NCBI GenBank assembly: GCA_016271365.2
Contig: CM057450.1
Span: forward strand, 1,800,176,967-1,800,240,966
Origin: Neoceratodus forsteri
Taxonomy: Eukaryota; Chordata; Ceratodontiformes; Ceratodontidae
Direction: 5' to 3'
Length of the DNA: 64,000 nt
Below the pieces are notes generated by a model. It searched no databases and was not told where the DNA came from. It saw only the letters and a list, made by a program, of their open reading frames with translations. Both the position numbers and the translations under genes were made by a program. Shown piece after piece: positions 21,518-32,175 of this stretch (position 1 is the stretch's first letter; every line of letters begins with the position of its first letter).

Positions 21518-22075
21518 TTACTTACCTGTAACAGGAGTTCTAGGAATGGTGTATGTTGTTCATCCACACTGTCTGGCAGGTATCCTTGCCGCTTTAAATC
21601 TTGCCGGAAGGTCTTCAAGCTGGCTCCTCCCACCCACCCGGGTGATAAAACTCTCGGCTCGCCTATGAGCGCCAGATCTGGCCAGCTGGAAGCTCAGGTT
21701 GTCCGTCGAGCGGGGAGGTTAGTTGGGTGATGTGGATGAACAAATATACCATTCCTAGAACTCCTGTTACAGGTGAGTAACCTGTATTTAGGGACATGGA
21801 TATGTTGTTCATCCACACTGTCTGGCAGGTATCCTTGCCGCTTTAAATCTTGCCGGAAGGTCTTCAAGCTGGCTCCTCCCACCCACCCGGTGATAAAACT
21901 CGGCTCCACCCCATGACGCCAGATCTGGCCCGCTGGAAGCTCAGGTTGTGCGCCGGCCGGAGGTTAGGAAGTAGATGAACAATATATACCATTCCTAGAA
22001 CTCCTGTTACAGGTGAGTAACCTGTATTTCTAGGGACATGGATATGTTGTTCATCCACACTGTCTGGCAGACTCC
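21518..22075. repeat. DIRS element 3' terminal region with repeated inverted terminal units
   Basis: The block GTTGTTCATCCACACTGTCTGGCAGG...CTTGAAGACC-type sequence occurs at about 21555-21660 and again at 21805-21905, and its start recurs at 22047. The terminus ACCTGTAACAGGAGTTCTAGGAATGGT (21535) is mirrored by ACCATTCCTAGAACTCCTGTTACAGGT at about 21747 and again near 21987. The same block lies inverted at the other end of the element (27421-27556). This is the DIRS arrangement: inverted terminal repeats plus duplicated terminal sequence, in place of LTRs. Confidence 0.7.
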
Positions 22076-22444
22076 TAGCAGTTCTCCGGGAGGGGAGGGA
22101 GGCAAGGCACACCCCTACTTAGGGAATAGAGACTGGAGGACGGGGCCCCAAAACCAGCATCCCGGCGTGACTCAAGGTCGAGTGGTAATGGGTGATGAAG
22201 GTGTGTGCTGACTTCCAGGTAGCAGCCCTGCAGATATCCTGGATAGGGACGCCCTGGAAGCAGCCACCGATGCAGCAGTATGGCGGTAGAATGAGCTCTT
22301 ATCCTCTGGGAGGCTCCATGCCCGCCAACTTATAGCAGAGATCTATGCAGGAGGTGACCCACCTGCTTATTGTCCGCTTGGCTGCAGGTCTGCCAGGTGC
22401 GGCTTCAGCGTGGGGACAAACAGCTGGCGAACCTCTCCCGACTT

Positions 22445-23932
22445 TCAGCCGCAGGCCCTTATAATAAGCGAGCCTTCTAGGTCCAAAGTATGGAGCCTGT
22501 ATTCGGCCTCTGAGGTGTGATTGGGGTAAAACACCGGCAGAGTCAGCACCTGGTTAAGGTGAAACTCCGATACCACCTTCGGAATGAATTTCGGGTTGGG
22601 GCGCAGGACAACCTTGTCCCTGTGGAAGACCAGGTAAGGAGACTCGATGCAGAGCACCTGGAGTTCTCCCATCCTTCTGGCTGACGTGATAGCCACCAAG
22701 AAGGCGGTCTTCCACGACAGGTGAGAGAGTTCACACCTGTGCATTGGTTCGAATGGCTTGCCCATGAGCTTTGCCAGTACCAGCAGTAAATCCCACGGAG
22801 GTGGAGGTTCTCGTACCGGAGGGGAAATGTGATCAAGGCCTTTGAAAAAGCACCAGACCACCTTCTGCGCCACCGACTGCTCCCCGGCCCGCGCCCGGTA
22901 AGCAGAGATGGCTGCCAGGTGCACCCTTAGGGTCGTCGACCTAAGCCCTTGACTAGAAAGGGACCATAAATAGTCCAAGATGCTTGCCAAAGGACAGGAG
23001 GAAGGGTCCAAGCCCTTGCCCTGACACCAAATGGAAAATCTCTTCCATTTGAAGGCATAGCATTTCCTGAGTCGACTCTTACGGGACGCCTCAACTACAT
23101 TGAGGACCCTTGGAAAGACCAAGGCCTGGAACTCTAGCCGCCAGGAACCAGGCCGGCCAGGTGCAGGGATTGAAGGTCCGGATGGAATACCTTCCCTGAT
23201 TGACTGAGAGCAGGTCCGGCGAGCTGGAAGCTGCCTTGGGAGCCTGGAGCTGAGGCTGAGGAGATCTGGGTACCAGAACTGGCGGGGCCAGTCTGGGGCT
23301 ATCAGAATCACCTCGCCTTGTCCCTCCTTGCTTTGAGAAGCACCTTGTGTATCAAGGGAAATGGGGAAGGCATAGAAGAGGCCCAGGGTCCACGGCCTCG
23401 AGAAGGCATCCCCTGCAGCGAGCCTCTGCTGAGGGGGCAGGCATGAAACAGCCTCAGCTTCTGCCTCCTGGAGGCAAACAGGTCCACCTGAGGTGTGCCC
23501 CAATGGGAGAACAGATCTTGTACTACCACCGCAGGAGAGACCACTGTGAGATGCAGCCCCTATCCAGCTCAGGGCATCGGCCAAGGTGTTGGAGGCTCCT
23601 GCCACATGAATGGCTAGAGATCCGCCTCCAGGCTGCGCGACGAGTGACCAATGCGGAGAGCTTCCCTGCATAGAAGCATGGAACGCGTCCCGCCCTGGCG
23701 GTTTAGGTAGTACATGGTCGTGGTATTGTCCGTCTGGACTCAGACCACTTGACCCCGGAGAAACGGAGCAAAGGCGGTGAAAGCTAGGCAGACTGCTCAG
23801 AGCTCCAGCAGGTTGATATGGCATCGGGACTCCCGCGGGGACCAGAGGCTGTGCGCTCGGTGTTCCCCCAGATGGGCACCCCAACCCATCAGAGAGGCAT
23901 CGGTCGATAGACCGTCGGCTCGGGGCAGACAA
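22445..23932 (-). pseudogene. DIRS polyprotein: RNase H end, methyltransferase-like region and tyrosine recombinase
   Basis: A 495-codon frame. Residues about 95-120 hold HVAGASNTLADALS, the RNase H tail of DIRS elements. About 165-240 hold VDLFASRRQKL, a YAFP block and LIAPDWPRQFWYPDLL, matching the methyltransferase-like module of DIRS. The tyrosine recombinase follows: SRLRKCYAFKWKRFSIWC, LRVHLAAISAYRA and the first catalytic arginine in TSARRMGELQVL. The frame stops at 22445, but recombinase sequence continues on the - strand. IRAHSTA (about 22290) is the H-x-x-R box apparently lacking its arginine, and THYHSTL (about 22185), in another frame, holds the expected tyrosine. The recombinase is therefore broken. 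Its role would be joining the cDNA circle to the genome. Confidence 0.85.
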
Positions 23933-24990
23933 ACGGGATGCCCTCCTGCAGATGAGATGGAATGGTCCACCACCGGAGAGCGTTCCACATCTCCTGGGTC
24001 ACCATCACTAGCAGATCCAATGGATCGCAGCGTTGTGACCACTGGCTGGCCAATCCCCACTGAAGGGGGCGCATGTGCCAGCGTGCCCAACGGACCACAC
24101 TGGTACAGGCCGCCATGAGACCCAGGAGGCGCAGGAAGTCCCGGGCAGGAGCACGATTGCCCAACCAGAAATGATTGGGCAAAGGAGGTAAGAACCTCGG
24201 CCCTGTCCACTGGGAGCCGTGCTCTGGCTCGAAGAGAGTCGAGCTCTGCCCCGATAAACAGAATCACCTGCTTCGGCTCGAGTTCCGACTTGGCCTCGTT
24301 GATGAGAAGGCCGACTTGAGAGCAAACCTGGTGGGCCAGATCTCTGGACCGCTCCACCTCCTGTCTGGAGGGCTGCTATCAGCCAATCATCCAGGTAAGG
24401 GTATACCGGACCCCTCGGCACCGCAGGAAAGCTGTCACCACTGCAATGCATTTGGTGAAGACCCTGGGAGCTGAAGACAGGCCGAAGGGCAAGACTCGGA
24501 ACTCGAAGAGGGACCCCTCTGCTCGAAAGCGAAGGAATCTCCGATGTGACGGATGGATAGGGACGTGAAAGAACGCGTCTGCAGATCCAGAGAGCAGAAC
24601 CACACGCCGTGTTCCAGGGATGGTATTATCTGAGCCAGAGTGACCATCCTGAAGGTTCGAGACCTTAGGAACTTGTTCAGGTCGTGAAGGTCGAGAATGG
24701 GGCGCCAGCTCCCCGTCCGTTTCGGAACCAGGAAGTACCTGGACACAAACCCCGGGTCTGAGGGAGGGTCCGCCACCTCCCTGATCACCTCCTTTTGGAG
24801 GAGGAGAGCGATGTCGGCCCGGCAGGCGACAGTGAGCCTGGGACCCAGGCCCCGAGTCGCGACGGCTCTGAAGGGGGGGCCTGCTCGAATTCTAGAGGCA
24901 GGCCTTTTTCCCACCACTTCCAGACCCACCTGTCCGTGGTAATAACTGACCAGGCAGAAAGGAAGTGCCGAGTCTGCCTCTCAATGGGGA
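23797..24990 (-). pseudogene. DIRS reverse transcriptase / RNase H
   Basis: The frame 24929-24435 carries GFVSRYFLVPKRTGSWRPIL and LDLHDLNKFL, the first RT blocks. A frameshift moves to 24603-24379, with FHVPIHPSHRRFLRF and LPFGLSSAPRVF. Another shift gives YPYLDDWLIAAL, the catalytic YLDD box, near 24400. The frame 24357-23797 continues with the thumb (LINEAKSELEPKQVILFIGA) and RNase H residues (LSTDASLMGWGAHLGE). Catalytic motifs are visible, but at least two frameshifts separate them, so this copy is inactive. RNA-templated cDNA synthesis is the family role. Confidence 0.85.
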
Positions 24991-24999
24991 ACCTGGGGT

Positions 25000-27319
25000 G
25001 AGGTGACGGGTTGGGGCGACACCCTCAGCCCGTCACTGGGCAGGCTTGGAGGAGGAACCGCCGAGGACCTCCTGGGCCTTACCTCCTGCTTCCTGTTGGA
25101 GGGCTCGGGCTTAGGTTTGGGATGCCAAGCCCGAGCCTGCCTGGCCCTGACGTTGCTGGGCGGCGGGCCGCGCGGGCGCAGAAGGACCCGAAGGCTTAGG
25201 CTGTAGTTTGCGCCTTTGTCCTTCTGAGCGGAAGAGACCGAGTCCAAGGTAGCATTGGACTTCTTGATCCTCTGCAGGTGACCTTCCACCCCAGGGCCGA
25301 AGAGGTCAGTCCCCAAGAAGGGAACATCCGCCAACTTGTGCTGGGTATCCGAAGTAAAGGTGGATATCCTCAGCCAAGCCCGACGACGCATAGCCACTGC
25401 GGCCGCCACAGACATGAGTCCCCAATGTCTAAAGCAGTCTGGAGTTGCTGCTTGGCCACTGCCCTGGTCCCGCACCTGCCTGACCGTGGTCTGCAGATCC
25501 GCGGGAAGATGAGGGACGACCTCATCCAGGGAGCCCAACAGGGCATGAGAAAAATGTGCCATGAGGACGGCCGAACTGGCCTGGTGAAGGCCGAGGGAGG
25601 ACGCAGCATAGACTTTTCGCCCAGCATAGTCCAATTTCTTGGACTCCTTGTCGGGAGGTTTGTCCACATCCCTAGCGTTCCCGGCACGCAAGAAAGCGCT
25701 GTCGGTAACCAACCCCTCCCGCCGGTGTTCCGAAAACTGGACAGGGAACGGTGGGACCGTATACTTCCTGGCCATCCTGGCCAAGGCGAGGACAGGAAGC
25801 AGGCGCTGCGAGAGCTCCAAGGCCGGACCCACTATGGCCTCGGCCACGGAAGAGGCCTCCGTGGGGAATCCCTTGGTCCAGAATCTCCGTGAGGGGATAC
25901 CTGGCCCATTTAGAAACGGGTTTGAGCTTCATCCCGGTGGACTCCGAGATGAGCCGAAGCAATCCTAGGAAGGACGAAGGGCTATCGTCCACCGACAGTC
26001 CTCCTGAGGACTCCAAGTCCACTTGCTTGGAGAAAAGGGAGGAATCATCCTCGGACTCGGAAGAGTCCTCAAAGAGCTGCCTCGGGCCTGAGCCACCCTC
26101 CACCTGCCGAGGTCTATCGGGAGTGAGGGTGACAGACAGCCTATGGGGCAGTCCCCGAGCCGACCGAGAATTTTTGGTCGGAGCCCCAACTAACAGCTGT
26201 GGAGGTGGAGGTTCCACCAGAATCGGTGGGGCAGCTGGAATTGGCCGAACAACCAGCCTGGGAACAGGCTCCTCGGCTAGAATGAGGGGTTGTTTCGGCC
26301 GCTCCGGTGACAGCCACTTGATGGCCGGGGAAGACGACAGCGTCAGCTTATTCCCGGTCAGAAGGAGCTGTTGCCACATGAGTTCCTCATACCTCCCGGC
26401 CTTAACTTGCGCTGACCTCTCCTCGTCCGAGGAGGAGGAAGGGCAGTGGCGGCGCCACTGCTGTGATTGCGGGGCCGAGACCGCCTGGCGGCGGGATCGG
26501 CTGGACCCGGAGCGTCGAGACCGAGAACCTCGGCTGGGCGAGGGCGGTGCGGGGAGGTGTCCGCGAGGCGGCACTTCCCTCCGTTCGGACGATTCAACTG
26601 GAGGCTGTGCGAGCAGACAGGATCTCAACTCCCACCGGGGGAACCGGGGAGAGGGGATTCTCGGCTTCTCCAGCCGACAACCCGTCCAACGGGTCGAGAA
26701 AAATCTCGACGGCGTCGGCGGAGTCTCGGTCAACTGGCCTGGCGGGACACCGTGAAACCAGTGGCGAAGCCGAGGTGGACGAAGTCGGCGGCCGACAACT
26801 CGGGAGAGGATCTTTCCGGCTCCCAAAGCGCGTCGACAGTGAGACTTACCCTTGTCTCTTTTTGGACCGGAAGCGGTCCAGAAGAATTGGACCCTCACCT
26901 TTTAGCCGGAGGGTCAGACAAAGCTCCTTAAGAAGCGAATAAGAGGTACCGAGATAGCGGGACAAATGCAGCCGGTGAGGCGACAGCCACCTCCTCTTGA
27001 GGCGATCATCTGCTCGAGCTGATCCGCCGAGCCCGCCACCGCGGACACCGCCGACCGGGCCTCTTTTGACTTAACCGGAGGAAATCTCTTCTCGGGACCC
27101 CCCAGTTGTAAACGGGCAGCACGGTCTTAGGGGCGTGGGCCGAAAGGAAGAGCACAGGTCGCAGGCGTGCGGGTCGTGCTCAAGGCCCAAGCAGTAAACG
27201 CACGTGGAGTGCGGATCCGTCCAAGACATTTTCTGCCCGCAGGAGCATCTCCGGAAACCGGGAGTCGATTTGTCCATCGCAGCCACGAGAGGGAGAGAAG
27301 AGCGAAGTGTTTTTAGCAA
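25000..27319 (-). pseudogene. DIRS gag-like ORF1
   Basis: The first frame (27319-27071) holds a cysteine cluster with CSCGQKM, CVYCLGLEHD and CDLC, the start of DIRS ORF1. The middle frame (26898-25672) is very rich in Ser, Arg and Pro, with clusters of acidic Ser (SSESEDDSSLFSK). The last frame (25847-24981) carries MRRRAWLRISTF, then DVPFLGTDLFGP, the conserved C-terminal block of DIRS ORF1. The three frames overlap or adjoin with shifts, consistent with one decayed ORF. It would package the element RNA. High GC relative to neighbours. Confidence 0.75.
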
Positions 27320-27420
27320 AAACTTTTTTAATTTCGAAAATTCGAAGAATTAGGAACCAGTCTTATACGCAGAACGCTAAGGAGGGACCTGAGCTTCCAA
27401 GCGGTAAGGAAGATCTGGCG

Positions 27421-27556
27421 TCATGGGGCGGAGCCGAGAGTTTTATCACCCGGGTGGGTGGGAGGAGCCAGCTTGAAGACCTTCCGGCAAGATTTAAAGC
27501 GGCAAGGATACCTGCCAGACAGTGTGGATGAACAACATATCCATGTCCCTAGAAAA
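27421..27556 (-). repeat. DIRS 5' inverted terminal repeat
   Basis: This segment is the reverse complement of 21560-21660 and 21805-21900, sharing CACCCGGGTGGGTGGGAGGAGC, GATTTAAAGCGGCAAGGATACC and GTGTGGATGAACAACATATCC over more than 110 bp. It bounds the element on the right, so the DIRS copy spans about 21.52-27.56 kb. No target duplication is expected for this class. Confidence 0.75.
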
Positions 27557-27599
27557 CTATTTACCCACCATCCTAGAAGGGCAAGAGTAGCTCTCCGGC

Positions 27600-28860
27600 C
27601 CCCTCTAGCTGCTGGAGGTCTGCCTCTGAGCAAGTAAGTGGTCTACTGCGAAATATAGGATATTCTTGTCTCAGAACAGGACAATCAGGAGCTTAAAGGG
27701 CACACAGGCAGAAAGTAAGGAGAGAGAGAAAGAAAAAAAAAAACAGAGGAAAGAGTAAGGATTGCAAACAGTTAAGGGGCCAGACATAAGACATGATCGG
27801 AGTGGTGCAGTGCAGTGGCTGTGGAGCAGCAGTCTTCCGGGAGATGTTCTGGAGGATGCGGTGTTGTCCCATCTGCAGGCACCTCTCTGGGCTGAGGGAG
27901 GAGGTTGCTCATCTCCAGGCTGAGTTGGCCAGGATTTGTGGGACCTCCTCTTCCATCCAGGGACCACCAGTGCCACTGCCGTTGCCTCAGAGGTTGCCAA
28001 GAAGAAGAGCGGTTGGACCACAGTGGGCTCAGGGAGGGTGAGGGTGGTGGAACAGAGTGCATCCCTCCAGTTGTACCTCTCCACAATTCCTATGCCATTC
28101 TGGCAAAGTGTGGTTCCTCTATGGAGGCACCCACAGTGGAGACCAAGGAAGATGCTGGGAACTCCACAAGGAGACCCACAGGAGGGTGGCAGGGGACGCT
28201 GTGGGGAAGAGCAACTGGTGGTGGGGACTCTATTGTTAGGAAGGTAGAACTGGGGAGGAAGGGGAGAGGGAGGTGCAGGTCTGCCGCCATGGCTTGGAGG
28301 ACAGGGAGCGAATCCTCAGGATTGCTGGAGCAGCTACACAGGGAGGGAGCTGGATGTCATTGTCCACCTAGGGACACATGACCTGGCTAAGAAAGAGATT
28401 AGAGAGTGCAGGAAGAGTTTGTGGAATTGGGAGGGCCTTGAGTCAAGTAGCACGCACGGTAACCTTCTCGGAGGTGCTACCCATCTGTGGCATAGGAGAA
28501 GCTAGGTGTTCCGCACATGGGATTCAATCAGTGGTTGAAAACTGGTGTGGAGCTCAGGGATTGGCTTCATTGGGACTGGGGTCCACCTGGCATGATGCAA
28601 GCCTATACTGGCATGATGGGCTGCATCTGTCCGGGAGGGAACCAGGATCCTAGGTGATAGGTTTAAATGCTTCATTGGCAAGCTTTTAAACTAGCCAAGG
28701 AGGCACTGGAAAGGAGCAGGAAAATCCTAACTAAATAATCCGCGAGTGATAAGTCGTGACAAACACCAACATAGAGGTATCGATAGGGAGAAGGGCAGGG
28801 GTAAATGGAGAAAGTGACAAAGGCAAGAAGGACAGGGATGGGGCAAAAGGAGTAAGGCCA
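27600..28860 (+). pseudogene. CR1 LINE ORF1 with zinc-like cysteines and SGNH esterase blocks
   Basis: An ATG at 27793 opens a frame with CSGC and, 18 residues on, CPIC, followed by a Leu/Glu coiled-coil stretch (LREEVAHLQAELARI). A frameshift follows. The 27905-28381 frame then carries GGDSIVRKVELG near 28215-28250, block I of an SGNH/GDSL esterase. A further shift gives DVIVHLGTHDLA near 28350-28385 and WHDGLHLSG near 28610, the remaining esterase blocks (the last with the expected Asp and His). CR1-family ORF1 proteins are known to carry such an esterase. At least two frameshifts disable it. The 5' UTR begins somewhere after the DIRS edge at 27556. Confidence 0.75.
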
Positions 28861-28867
28861 TCAGGAA

Positions 28868-31715
28868 ATGGAGGGTAATGAGTACCAATGCCGTAGTCTG
28901 GGCAACAAGCTCCCTGAGCTGATGGCCTTAATGGAAGAGGGATGCCTGGATATCGTAGCAGTTACAGAAACATGGTACACAGAGAACCATGACTGGGATG
29001 TTAACATACCAGGATACATAACCTATAGGAGAGACAGGCAGGGGAGAAGAGGGGAGGAGTAGCTCTCTATGTAAGGAAGGGATAAAAGCAACTGAACAAA
29101 AGAGTAAATGGGAGGAGAGGAGACTGTGGGTCACCTTGGAGACTGGAAAGGGCACCACAATCCGCACAGGGTTGTGTACAGACCCCATGTCGGGAAGGAA
29201 TGGACAAGGATATGATAGAAGGCATTCTTAGAATGGCAGAGAAAGGGAGATACTGTTGATGGAGACCTGAATATGCCAGATGTTAACTGGAGCACATTTG
29301 CTGCAGCCACATCCAAGACAGGGGCCATTCTTGATGCCCTACAGGTGGCAGGCATTAGACAGCTAGTTTCGGAACCCACTCGTGAGGGAGCAATCTTAGA
29401 CCTCGTACACTCAAACGAGGGCAGTGAGAGGATCTCAGATCTAGAGGTGGGTTGCCATCTGGGGACAAGTGACCATCAAACAGTGTGGTTCACGTTAAAC
29501 TCAGCTACAGAGTCAAGTCATACAAAAGTGAGGGTACTGGACTTTAGGAGGGCTGACTTTGGCAAGATGGGAGAGTGCCTCAGAAAAGTACTAGCAAATA
29601 GGCTAGAAGGAGGTGTGGAGCAACAATGGGGAATTATCAAAACTGCCATCACAGAGGCAACAAGCCTTTGTGTGAGGCAAATAAACAAATCAAAACGAAA
29701 GAAAAAGCCACTATGGTTCTCAAAAGAGGTGGCTGTGAAAGTCAGGAAGAAAAGATAGCATTCAGAAGTATAAGGAAACACAGAAGGAGCAGGACAGAGA
29801 GCTGTACCAGTTAAGGCAGAAGGAAGCAGGAGGAAGTCAGAATAGCAAAGGCCCAAACTGAGGAAAGATAGCCAACTCAGTTAAGAAGGGGATAAAACCT
29901 TTTATAGGTACATCAGCAGTAGAAAGACAAAGAGAGGGATAGTGAGGCTGAATAGAATGAACGGTGGGTGGGCAGAGGGGACAGTGAAAAGCAGGAATAC
30001 TGAATGAATATTTCTGCTCAGTATTCACGAAAGAGGAGGGAAGTGCCTAATCCAATTAACAGAAGCACTCTTGATAGGGGTCAATCCCAGTCCTTTCAGA
30101 AGAAAGGGTTCTGCAAGAACTCCTAAAACTGAAGGTGGACAAAGCAATGGGTCCTGATGGAATTCACCCAGAATTCTAAAAGAATTAAGGAGGAACTAGT
30201 GAAACCACTGGCTACTCTTTTAATAAATCATGGGAGGATGGTGTGGTACCCGAGGACTGGAGGAAGGCGATGTGATTCCCCTTCACAAAGTGGGTCCAAG
30301 ACAGAGGCAGAAACTACAGACCTGTCAGTCTGACCTCTGTGGTAGGGAAAGTGATGGAGTCACTTCTGAAGGAAAGAATAGTCGAGTACCTAGAGGCCAG
30401 TGGAGCACAGGACCCAAGGCAGCATGGGTTCACAGCGGGAAGGTCATGTCAGACGAATCTAATATATTTCTTTGACTGGGTGACCAAAGTAGTAGACCAG
30501 GGAGGGGCTGTGGACATGGCCTTCCTAGACTCTAGCAAGGCATTTGACACAGTCCCACACAAAAGATTAATAGTCAAATTAACCAGCCTGGGAGTGGGAC
30601 CCAGGGCGGTAGCCTGGGTAAAACATTGGCTGGACAACAGGACACAGAAGGTAGTTGTAAATGGAGTCCACTCTGAAGAAAAACAGGTTACTAGTGGGGT
30701 ACCGCAGGGTTCAGTATTGGGTCCAGTCCTTTTTAATGTCTTCATCAGTAACATTGCAGAGGGACTGGAAGGAAAAGTATGCCTTTTTGCAGATGACACA
30801 AAGATCTGCAACAGGGGTTGATACACAGGAGGCGTGGAAAGGATGAAAAGGATTTGGCAAGGTTGGAGGAATGGTCAGAGTATGGCAGCTAGGATTCAAT
30901 GCAAAAGTGCAAAATAATGCACCTGGGAAACAAGAACCCAAGGGAAGAATACACAATGGGTGGGGAGGTAGTAACAACAAAAAAAAAGGAAAGGGACCTG
31001 GGGGTAATCATATCAGATGACCTTAAGGTTAGCAAGCAATGTGAGAAGGCAGTAGGGAGGGCTGGGGTTATACTGGGATGTATAGGGCGAGGCATCATCA
31101 GCAGAAAACAGGAAGCTGTTATCCCTCTGTACAGACAGTTGGTGAGACCCCATCTGGAGTACTGTGTCCAGTTCTGGAGACCCCATCTCCGCAAGGACAT
31201 AGACAGGATAGAGGCAGTCAGAGGAGGGCAACTAAAATGGTGCAGGGTCTGCAAGAGAAGCCGTATGAGGAGAGACTAAAGGAGCTTAATATGTATACCC
31301 TTGAGGAAAGAAGGGGGGCATGATAGAAACTTTTAAGTACCTCAGTGGAATCAACAAAGTCCAAGAGGTAGCATCTTTCAGAAAAAGAGACTTGCAAGAA
31401 GAAGGGACACAATTTAAAGATAGGAGGGCGGTTCAGGGGCAATGTGAGGAAGTATTATTTCACAGAGAGGTAGTGGATGCATGGAATAGCCTTCCTGAGG
31501 AGGTTGTGGGGTCTAAAACTGTGGGAGAATTCAAGAATGCATGGGACAGACATAAGGCAATTCTTGTGGGGGGTAGGAAGAAATAGGCTGTTGGTTAACT
31601 AGGATCTGCGGCCTATCCTGTAGGTAGGGAAATGGGTAGACTAGATGGGCCTAGCGGTCCTTATCTGCCGTCAAAGTCTATGTTTCTATGTTCTATGTTT
31701 CTATGTTATAGTTTG
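28868..31715 (+). pseudogene. CR1 LINE ORF2: endonuclease, reverse transcriptase, 3' UTR
   Basis: Endonuclease blocks appear in order: DIVAVTETWYTENHDWDV (28950-29000), GDLNMPDVNWS (29265-29290, frame 29273-29758), SDHQTVWFTL. The RT frame 30339-30821 is long and clean: [43 protein letters not shown] and an intact catalytic [10 protein letters not shown]. The C-terminus follows in two frames (30899-31279, 31320-31586) with VVDAWNSLPEEVVG and FKNAWDRHKAI. The 3' UTR ends in two or three TTCTATG repeats at 31680-31710. Several frameshifts separate the blocks, so it is inactive although nearly full length (about 4 kb with ORF1). Confidence 0.9.
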
Positions 31716-31724
31716 TCAGGTGGG

Positions 31725-31990
31725 GGTGATGGCTAGGCTGTCAACTAAAATAAGGCACTGGGTATTTCAGCAATGACAATTTTTTACATAATTCATGGGG
31801 GGGCAGTCAAGTACACGGCTCTGAGTATTTCAACAATGACAGTCTTTTACGTGACAATTAATTTGGTGGTGGGATAGAGCAGTCAAGTACAAGGTACTGG
31901 GTATTTCAGCAGTGGCAATCTTTTACATAATTCATTCGTGGTGGAGGGGGGCTTGAGCAGTCAAATAGAAGCCACTAGGTATTTCAGCAA
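31725..31990. repeat. ~73 bp tandem repeat
   Basis: Four imperfect units carry GGTATTTCAGCAATGACA and TTTTACATAATTCAT, then GGGGGCAGTCAAGTACA, near 31755, 31825, 31898 and 31975. A single related unit (GACTAAAATAAGGAACTTTTCAGCA) lies at about 20450, so the repeat is dispersed. Confidence 0.65.
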
Positions 31991-31994
31991 TCAC

Positions 31995-32175
31995 TGTGTT
32001 TACATGCACACAGTCTGTAAACGCAGCATGTGGAATAACGTTGGTTTCCGGGAAACTGTGCCATTTACATGCAGGTTTTGTTACTGGGATACACTAGACC
32101 CCGGAGTAGTCATCGGCAGTTGAAATAAGTCGGTTGCAATTGCTTTGTATTGCAGTCATAAAATAGTGGAGTTGA
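31995..32175. repeat. Left arm of a 3 kb-spaced inverted repeat
   Basis: CATTTACATGCAGGTTTTG, then GTTACTGGG and CACTAGACCCCGGAGTAGTC (32053-32120) match the reverse complement of 35060-34985. The arm may be one terminus of a roughly 3 kb DNA element or a lone fragment. Confidence 0.5.

Noticed and set aside
20750..21730. A 326-codon open frame on the + strand that could look like a membrane protein gene.
   Set aside because: Its last third lies inside the DIRS terminal repeat and the rest is pyrimidine-rich sequence translated into Leu/Ser/Phe. No motif or exon signals.
25278..26942. Long + strand frames (204 and 334 codons) opposite the DIRS gag region.
   Set aside because: They are antisense shadows of a GC-rich coding region. 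The - strand frames carry the recognised DIRS blocks.
27793..28041. A possible host zinc-finger (PHD/RING-like) gene because of the paired cysteines.
   Set aside because: It sits at the start of a CR1 element and is followed by the esterase and endonuclease blocks in CR1 order.
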